Below, piece by piece: positions 58,782 through 64,000 of a stretch of 64,000 bases of DNA (positions are counted from its first letter, which is position 1; each line of letters opens with the position of its first letter). The position numbers and the translations under genes are program-made. This stretch comes from CAVQGZ01 sp963712175 (lineage in GTDB: Bacteria; Actinomycetota; Actinomycetes; Jiangellales; Jiangellaceae). The DNA lies in the NCBI GenBank assembly GCA_963712175.1, contig CAVQGZ010000004.1, positions 496,001 through 560,000 of the forward strand, given 5' to 3'. The notes under the pieces are model-generated. The model searched no databases, had not been told where the DNA came from, and worked only from the letters and a program-made list of their open reading frames with translations.

Positions 58782-59859
58782 ATGACTGTCGTCACCATGC
58801 GCCAGCTGCTGGAGAGCGGCGTCCACTTCGGGCACCAGACCCGTCGCTGGAACCCGAAGATGAAGCGCTACATCTTCACCGACCGCAACGGCATCTACAT
58901 CATCGACCTGCAGCAGTCGCTGTCCTACATCGATCGCGCCTACGAGTACGTCCGCGAGACGGTCGCCCATGGCGGGAGCGTCATGTTCGTGGGTACCAAG
59001 AAGCAGGCCCAGGAGGCCGTGCGGGAGCAGGCCACGCGCGTCGGCATGCCCTACGTCACCGAGCGGTGGCTGGGCGGGATGCTCACGAACTTCCAGACCG
59101 TCCACGGCCGGCTTCAGCGGCTCAAGGAGCTCGAGGAGATCGACTTCGACGACGTCGCCGGCTCCGGCATGACGAAGAAGGAGCTGCTGCGCCTGCGCCG
59201 CGAGAAGGACAAGCTGGAGACGACACTCGGTGGTATCCGCGACATGCAGAAGCTGCCGAGCGCTCTGTGGGTCGTCGACACCAACAAGGAGCACCTGGCG
59301 ATCGCGGAGGCCAAGAAGCTCGGCATCCCCGTCGTAGCCATCCTGGACACCAACTGCGACCCCGACGACGTCGACTACCCGATTCCGGGCAACGACGACG
59401 CGATCCGCTCGGTGCACCTGCTCACGCGGGTGGTGGCCGACGCCGTGGCCGACGGCCTGCGGATGCGAGCCCAGCGTGCGGGCAGCGACGCTGCCAGCAC
59501 CCCCGCTGGCGAGCCGCTGGCCGAGTGGGAGCAGGAGCTGCTGGGCGGAACCGACGAGTCGGCGACCGGTGCAGCGCAGCCTGAGGCAGCCGCATCGGAG
59601 CCGGCTGCTGAGGAGCCAGCAGCGGTCGCCGAGCCTGCCGAGCCTGCCGAGCCCGTAGCGGTCGCCGAGCCTGAGCGCCGAGCCCGTAGCGGTCGCCGAG
59701 CCTGCCGAGCCTGCCGAGCCCGTAGCGGTCGCCGAGCCTGCCGAGCCTGCCGAGCCCGTAGCGGTCGCCGAGCCTGCCGAGCCTGCCGAGCCAGCAGCGG
59801 TCGCCGAGCCTGCCGAGCCTGCCGAGCCCGCTCCTGCTCCGGTCGAGACCCAGGCCTGA
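58782..59859 (+). CDS. rpsB: 30S ribosomal protein S2 (frame-broken in its repeat tail)
   Basis: uS2 starts at ATG 58782 (MTVVTMRQLLESGVHFGHQT), with AAGGAG 8 bases upstream. The core is intact: RRWNPKMKRYIF, NGIYIIDLQQSLSYI, VGTKKQAQEAVREQA, PYVTERWLGGMLTN and RSVHLLTRVVADAVADGL. After about residue 260 comes a Glu/Pro/Ala tail of 12-residue repeats. Inside the second repeat (59661-59691, 31 instead of 36 bases) the frame shifts. As written, the tail becomes Arg/Cys-rich and overlaps tsf. In the shifted frame the EPAEPAEPVAVA pattern resumes and ends ...APAPVETQA at TGA 59857-59859. A deletion or assembly error in the repeat is likely. Confidence 0.9.
59625..59835 (+). repeat. 36-bp tandem repeat array in the rpsB tail
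   Basis: Six copies of a 36-bp unit (GTCGCCGAGCCTGCCGAGCC... encoding VAEPAEPAEPVA) start at 59625, 59661, 59692, 59728, 59764 and 59800. The second copy is only 31 bp, breaking the frame; the last two vary at the end of the unit. Such arrays expand and contract by slippage and are prone to assembly error. Confidence 0.88.
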
Positions 59860-59907
59860 GCAGCGGCCACCGCCCATCACCACGACACGAACGAGATAGG
59901 AACACTC

Positions 59908-60738
59908 ATGCCCAGCTTCACCGCTGCCGACGTCAAGCGTCTGCGTGAGATCACCGGCGCCGGGATGCTCGACTGCAAGAACGCGCTGACCGAGGCCGAC
60001 GGAGACATCGATGCCGCCGTGGAGATCCTTCGGGTCAAGTACGCGGCGAAGGTCGACAAGAAGGCGGCCGAGCGGACGGCCGGCAACGGCCTGGTCGCTC
60101 GCGAGGCCGGCGCCCTGGTCGAGCTCAAGTGTGAGACCGACTTCGTCGCCAAGAACGCCGACTTCCAGGCTCTGGCCCAGCGCATCGCCTCTCACGTGGC
60201 TTCGGGCTCTGGAGCGGTGGGGCGTGAGGACGTCCTCTCCCAGACCCTGGAGAGCGGGCAGACGGTGGCCGAGGCCATCACAGGTCTCGCCGGCACGATC
60301 GGGGAGAAGCTCGAGCTGGGTCGGGTGGCCCGACTCGACGGTCAGACCGTTGCCTACATGCACAAGCGCAGCTCCGATCTGCCCCCACAGGTCGGGGTGC
60401 TCGTTGCCTACGCCGGTGACGGCGAGTCCGCTGCCGAGACGGCGCGGGGCGCCGCCATGCAGGTGGCCGCGATGCGCCCGACCTACGTGACCCGCGAGGA
60501 GGTCCCGGCGGAGGTCGTGGAGAACGAGCGACGCATCGCCGAGTCGACCGCGCGCGAGGAGGGCAAGCCCGAGCAGGCCCTGCCCAAGATCGTCGAGGGC
60601 CGGCTCAACGGCTTCTACAAGGAGGGTGTGCTCCTCGAGCAGCCGTCCGTCCAGGACAGCAAGCGCAGCGTCAAGGCGCTGCTCGACGACGCCGGCGTGA
60701 CGATCACTGGCTTCGCCCGCTTCGAGGTCGGCGCCTGA
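59908..60738 (+). CDS. tsf: Translation elongation factor Ts
   Basis: The nucleotide exchange factor for EF-Tu. The 276-residue protein starts MPSFTAADVKRLREITGAGM, with the family signature DCKNALTEADGDIDAAVEIL near residue 22 and LVELKCETDFVAKNADFQAL near 71, then two subdomains with AAMQVAAMRPTYVTREEVPA near 186. ATG 59908 has AGATAGGA upstream. It follows the natural rpsB stop by 48 bases, the standard rpsB-tsf-pyrH-frr order. Confidence 0.97.
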   Translation: MPSFTAADVKRLREITGAGMLDCKNALTEADGDIDAAVEILRVKYAAKVDKKAAERTAGNGLVAREAGALVELKCETDFVAKNADFQALAQRIASHVASGSGAVGREDVLSQTLESGQTVAEAITGLAGTIGEKLELGRVARLDGQTVAYMHKRSSDLPPQVGVLVAYAGDGESAAETARGAAMQVAAMRPTYVTREEVPAEVVENERRIAESTAREEGKPEQALPKIVEGRLNGFYKEGVLLEQPSVQDSKRSVKALLDDAGVTITGFARFEVGA

Positions 60739-60739
60739 G

Positions 60740-61501
60740 GTGACCAGGATCTCGGCCGGCGCCCCCGCCCGACCCCGCCCGGAGCGTGTTCTTCTCAAGC
60801 TCTCCGGTGAGGTGTTCGGGGGAGGCCAGGTCGGGGTCGACCCGGATGTCGTCGCCGGCATCGCTGCCCAGCTCGCCGACGTGGTCGCCGACGGCACCCA
60901 GGTGGCAGTCGTCGTGGGGGGCGGCAACTTCTTCCGAGGCGCCGAGCTGAGCCAGCACGGCATGGACCGCGCTCGCGCCGACTACATGGGCATGCTCGGA
61001 ACTGTCATGAACTGCCTGGCGCTGCAGGACTTCCTGGAGAAGCAGGGCATCGACACCCGCGTGCAGACCGCCATCACGATGGGGCAGGTCGCCGAGCCGT
61101 ACGTGCCCCGTCGAGCCGCTCGGCACTTGGAGAAGGGCCGAGTCGTCATCTTCGGTGCCGGTGCCGGCCTGCCGTACTTCTCCACCGACACGGTCGCCGC
61201 CCAACGTGCGCTCGAGATCGGCTGCGACCAGCTGCTGATGGCCAAGAACGGCGTGGACGGCGTCTACGAGGCCGACCCGCGCAGGAATCCGGACGCGAAG
61301 ATGTTCCTCTCGTTGAGCTACGACGAGGTGCTCCAGCGCCAGCTGACGGTCGCCGACGCCAGCGCTTTCAGCCTGTGCCGTGACAACGACCTGCCGATCG
61401 TCGTGTTCAACCTCAGCGTGGCGGGCAACATCTCTCGCGTGGTGCACGGTGAGCAGGTCGGCACGCTGGTAGCCGCCGACGTCCCGACTCTGCTGGTGTG
61501 A
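60740..61501 (+). CDS. pyrH: Uridylate kinase
   Basis: It phosphorylates UMP to UDP. The 253-residue amino-acid-kinase-fold protein has RVLLKLSGEVFGGGQVGVDP near residue 17, AVVVGGGNFFRGAELSQHGM near 56, DYMGMLGTVMNCLALQDFLE near 78 and the C-terminal NGVDGVYEADPRRNPDAKMF near 173. The GTG at 60740 lies one base after the tsf stop, so the two are coupled. Confidence 0.96.
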   Translation: MTRISAGAPARPRPERVLLKLSGEVFGGGQVGVDPDVVAGIAAQLADVVADGTQVAVVVGGGNFFRGAELSQHGMDRARADYMGMLGTVMNCLALQDFLEKQGIDTRVQTAITMGQVAEPYVPRRAARHLEKGRVVIFGAGAGLPYFSTDTVAAQRALEIGCDQLLMAKNGVDGVYEADPRRNPDAKMFLSLSYDEVLQRQLTVADASAFSLCRDNDLPIVVFNLSVAGNISRVVHGEQVGTLVAADVPTLLV

Positions 61502-61517
61502 GCGGTAGCCTCGGACC

Positions 61518-62075
61518 ATGATCGACGACACCCTCCTCGAGGCAGAGGAGAAGATGGAGAAGACCGTCGCCGTAGCGAAGGAGGACTTCGCCGGCATCCG
61601 CACCGGGCGGGCCAACCCCGGCCTCTTCAGCAAGATCATGGTCGACTACTACGGCACCCCGACTCCGATCAACCAGCTGGCGTCCTTCCACGTCGTCGAC
61701 GCGCGAATGATCAGCATCACCCCGTACGACAAGTCGCAGATGGCCGCGGTGGAGCGGGCCATCCGTGACTCCGACCTCGGGGTGAACCCGATGGACGACG
61801 GCCAGATCATCCGAGTCGCGTTGCCGGAGCTGACCGAGGAACGTCGGCGCGAGTACATCAAGCTCGCCAAGCACAAGGCCGAGGACGCGAAGGTCTCCAT
61901 CCGCAACGTCCGCCGCCACGCCAAGGAGACGCTCGACCACCTGGCGCGTGACGGTGAGGCAGGCGAGGACGACGTCGCTCGGGCGGAGAAGCACCTGGAG
62001 CAGGTCACGAAGGTTCAGGTCGAAGCCGTCGACGACCTCCTCAAGCGCAAGGAAGCAGAGCTGCTGGACGTCTGA
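61518..62075 (+). CDS. frr: Ribosome recycling factor
   Basis: It splits post-termination ribosomes with EF-G. The 185-residue protein starts MIDDTLLEAEEKMEKTVAVA; FAGIRTGRANPGLFSKIMVD near residue 27, the domain II INQLASFHVVDARMISITPY, and the helical end RNVRRHAKETLDHL are all typical. TAGCCT at 61506-61511 ends 7 bases before the ATG, suggesting an extra leaderless transcript within the operon. cdsA starts 3 bases after its stop. Confidence 0.97.
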   Translation: MIDDTLLEAEEKMEKTVAVAKEDFAGIRTGRANPGLFSKIMVDYYGTPTPINQLASFHVVDARMISITPYDKSQMAAVERAIRDSDLGVNPMDDGQIIRVALPELTEERRREYIKLAKHKAEDAKVSIRNVRRHAKETLDHLARDGEAGEDDVARAEKHLEQVTKVQVEAVDDLLKRKEAELLDV

Positions 62076-62078
62076 GCC

Positions 62079-62924
62079 GTGACCTCGGACCCCACCACCA
62101 CCGAGCCCGCGCCCAGCAAGGCCGGGCGCAACCTCCCGGCGGCTGCTGCCGTCGGAGTGGTGCTGGCGTCGGTGGCACTGGGGTCGCTGTTCTTCGACCG
62201 ACGGTGGTTCCTCCTGCTCGCCGCGACCGCGATGGTGACCGCCGTCTGGGAGCTCGGCGGTGCACTGCGAGCCGCCGGGATCAGCCTTCCCACGCCTCCG
62301 CTGTACGTGGGTGTCCTGGGAGTGATCGCCGCGGCCTGGTTCGCGGGAGCGGGCGGTGTGGCAGTCGGTGTCGCGTTGAGCGTGCTGGCGGTCATGCTGT
62401 GGCGGGGCATGCGCGGCGCGACCGGCTACCTGGCCGACACCTCGGCCGGCGTCTTCACGGTCGGCTACCTCCTCATGGCGGGCGGGTTCGCAACGCTGCT
62501 CGTGCGGGAGGACGACGGGGCCTGGCGTGTCGTGGCCTGGTTGCTGGTTGTGGTGGCCTCCGACGTCGGCGGGTACGCGGTGGGCGTGCTGATCGGCAAG
62601 CACCCGATGGCGCCCTCGGTGAGCCCCAAGAAGTCGTGGGAGGGCTTCGGTGGATCCGTGCTGGCCTGTGTCGGATCCGGAGTCGCCATCGTGGTGTGGG
62701 GACTGGGGGGCCCGTGGTGGGCGGGCCTCGTCCTCGGAGTCGCCGTGGCCCTGGCTGCCACCCTGGGTGACCTTGCCGAGTCGTTGCTCAAACGCGACAT
62801 CGGTGTCAAGGACATGGGCTCGCTGCTGCCGGGTCACGGCGGCGTGATGGACCGCCTCGACTCGATCGCGCTGTCGGCCCCCGTCGCCTGGCTGGTCCTG
62901 ACCGCCTTGGTGCCCGTGGCCTGA
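62079..62924 (+). CDS. cdsA: Phosphatidate cytidylyltransferase
   Basis: It makes CDP-diacylglycerol for phospholipid synthesis. The 281-residue membrane protein from GTG 62079 has a short polar N-terminus, about seven hydrophobic helices, and the C-terminal family signature SVSPKKSWEGFGGS near residue 182 and KRDIGVKDMGSLLPGHGGVM near 236, including the catalytic Asp residues. It uses phosphatidic acid, supplied in part by the PlsC-like and GpsA steps seen earlier. A 47-base gap separates it from rlmN. Confidence 0.94.
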   Translation: MTSDPTTTEPAPSKAGRNLPAAAAVGVVLASVALGSLFFDRRWFLLLAATAMVTAVWELGGALRAAGISLPTPPLYVGVLGVIAAAWFAGAGGVAVGVALSVLAVMLWRGMRGATGYLADTSAGVFTVGYLLMAGGFATLLVREDDGAWRVVAWLLVVVASDVGGYAVGVLIGKHPMAPSVSPKKSWEGFGGSVLACVGSGVAIVVWGLGGPWWAGLVLGVAVALAATLGDLAESLLKRDIGVKDMGSLLPGHGGVMDRLDSIALSAPVAWLVLTALVPVA

Positions 62925-62971
62925 GGCCCGGTGTCGGCTGGGCTCCTGCGCGTGGGAGCATCGCTGTCATC

Positions 62972-64000
62972 ATGGTCCGCCTTACCCTCGATGACACGCC
63001 TGGCCGTCGCGGCAAGCCCCCTCGGCACCTGGCCGACCTGACGGTCGAGCAACGAAGGGCAGCGGTGGCCGACCTCTCTCTGCCGGCCTATCGCGCTGAC
63101 CAGCTCTCGCGTCAGTACTTCGCCCGGCTCAACGGCGACGCCACCACGATGACCGATCTTCCGGCCGCCGTGCGAGCCGAGGTCGCCGCGGCGTTGTTCC
63201 CCGCGTTGCTCACACCGGTTCGCCAGCTGCAGGCCGACGCGGGCGCCACGGTCAAGAGCCTGTGGCAGCTGCACGACGGCTCCCGTGTCGAGTCGGTCGT
63301 GATGCGCTACGGCAGCACCGTGAGCTCCGAGGCTCCGGGGGCAGTGAGCGCGCAGCTGGGGGCCGAGAGCGACCCGACCGACGATCACCCGTCGAGTCGG
63401 GTGACGGTCTGCGTGTCCTCGCAGGCCGGATGCGGGATGGCCTGCCCCTTCTGCGCGACCGGCCAGCTGGGACTGACCCGCAACCTCTCCACGGGCGAGA
63501 TCGTCGACCAGGTGGTTGCCGCCTCCCGCGACGTGCCTGATCACCAGGGACCGGGGCGGGTCAGCAACGTCGTCTTCATGGGCATGGGGGAGCCGTTGGC
63601 CAACTACTCGGCCGTGGCATCGGCCCTGCGTCGCCTCACCGACCCGCTGCCGATGGGCCTGGGCATATCACCGCGACGCATCACCGTGTCAACGGTCGGC
63701 CTTGTGCCTGCCATCGCGAGGCTTGCCGACGAAGGTCTCCCGGTCACCCTGGCTGTGTCCCTGCACGCACCGGACGACGAGGCGCGCGACGAGCTCGTCC
63801 CCGTGAACACCCGATGGAAGGTGGCGGAGCTGCTCGACGCCGCGCGGTCGTACTTCGAGGTGACAGGTCGCCGCGTGTCCATCGAGTACGCATTGATTCG
63901 TGACGTGAACGACCAGCGGTGGCGCGCCGCGCTGCTCGCCCGCCTGCTGAACGCGCGCGGCCGCGGGTGGGTGCACGTCAACCCCATCCCCTTGAACCCG
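62972..64000 (+). CDS. rlmN: Dual-specificity RNA methyltransferase RlmN (partial, 3' end cut)
   Basis: A radical-SAM enzyme that methylates A2503 of 23S rRNA and A37 of some tRNAs. The 343 codons present start MVRLTLDDTPGRRGKPPRHL. The 4Fe-4S motif is CGMACPFC with Cys154, Cys158 and Cys161; FMGMGEPLANYSAVASAL near 191 and ITVSTVGLVPAIARLADEG follow. The gene continues past base 64000. Unusual: about 25 low-complexity residues (EAPGAVSAQLGAESDPTDDH) lie at about 117-143, between MRYGSTV and VTVCVSSQAG, where most homologs are short. ATG 62972 chosen as the first good start after cdsA. Confidence 0.95.
   Translation, partial: MVRLTLDDTPGRRGKPPRHLADLTVEQRRAAVADLSLPAYRADQLSRQYFARLNGDATTMTDLPAAVRAEVAAALFPALLTPVRQLQADAGATVKSLWQLHDGSRVESVVMRYGSTVSSEAPGAVSAQLGAESDPTDDHPSSRVTVCVSSQAGCGMACPFCATGQLGLTRNLSTGEIVDQVVAASRDVPDHQGPGRVSNVVFMGMGEPLANYSAVASALRRLTDPLPMGLGISPRRITVSTVGLVPAIARLADEGLPVTLAVSLHAPDDEARDELVPVNTRWKVAELLDAARSYFEVTGRRVSIEYALIRDVNDQRWRAALLARLLNARGRGWVHVNPIPLNP

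Noticed and set aside
59680..59948. Arg/Cys-rich tail of S2 (RRACRACRARS repeats)
   Set aside because: Out-of-frame reading of the Glu-Pro-Ala repeat; it overlaps the tsf start, and the proper frame ends at 59859.

Overview
The window is a gene-dense, very GC-rich chromosomal segment of an actinobacterium (Actinomycetota). Evidence: long-form SerA, an IclR-type NdgR/LtbR regulator divergent from leuCD, CofC of F420 biosynthesis, a DUF2469 gene, a lysine/alanine-rich HU tail, an amt-glnB-glnD operon behind GlnR-like boxes, many GTG starts and apparently leaderless genes. The gene order resembles Micrococcales/Propionibacteriales chromosomes; the genus cannot be named from this sequence alone. 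Almost everything here is core housekeeping. I found no phage, insertion sequence, CRISPR array or defence island.

Layout. 1-0.9 kb: 3' end of a degenerate EAL-domain gene. 0.7-20.4 kb: branched-chain amino acid and serine biosynthesis (ilvBNC, serA, leuB, ilvE, cimA, then ndgR divergent from leuCD), interspersed with a YdeI-like protein, a TTC38-like repeat protein, an FAH-family enzyme, gltX, a CPBP protease, tRNA-Gln and tRNA-Glu, and a membrane glycosyltransferase. 20.4-27.4 kb: HU, cofC, an acyltransferase, gpsA, a Cys/Met-metabolism PLP enzyme, ddl, a DUF3515 protein, an Lrp ligand-binding-only protein and thiL. 27.4-41.1 kb: rpmB, a DAK2-family kinase, recG, rsmD, coaD, DUF177, rpmF, rnc, mutM, acyP, a small coiled-coil protein, smc, ftsY. 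41.1-45.3 kb: the nitrogen operon amt-glnB-glnD. 45.4-57 kb: ffh, an amidohydrolase, DUF6325 and SHOCT proteins, rpsP-khpA-rimM-trmD, rplS, two signal peptidases I, rnhB, DUF2469, yraN, comM and dprA. 57-64 kb: a tyrosine recombinase, an M23 peptidase on the other strand, then rpsB-tsf-pyrH-frr-cdsA-rlmN, the last cut by the window edge.

How the genes work together. IlvBNC, IlvE, CimA, LeuB and LeuCD cover much of the Ile/Val/Leu pathways, with citramalate as the entry to isoleucine. Two short leader peptides sit before ilvB (Ile-Leu-Val run) and cimA (Ile-Met-Ile). Each is followed by a hairpin and a T-run, so both look like transcription attenuators matched to the pathway product. Amt, PII and GlnD form the ammonium sensing unit; FtsY and Ffh supply the SRP pathway feeding the two signal peptidases.

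Points for a second look: (i) the two attenuators; (ii) a very regular -10-like hexamer 7-9 nt before at least a dozen start codons (leaderless transcripts); (iii) four genes whose reading frame is broken by about one base (hup, smc, the amidohydrolase, rpsB), more likely sequence errors than biology, two of them in repeat tails; (iv) a 40-nt near-perfect palindrome at the glnB/glnD junction; (v) unexplained small repeats at 4342-4440 and 39321-39365. I did not see a clearly new multi-gene system.
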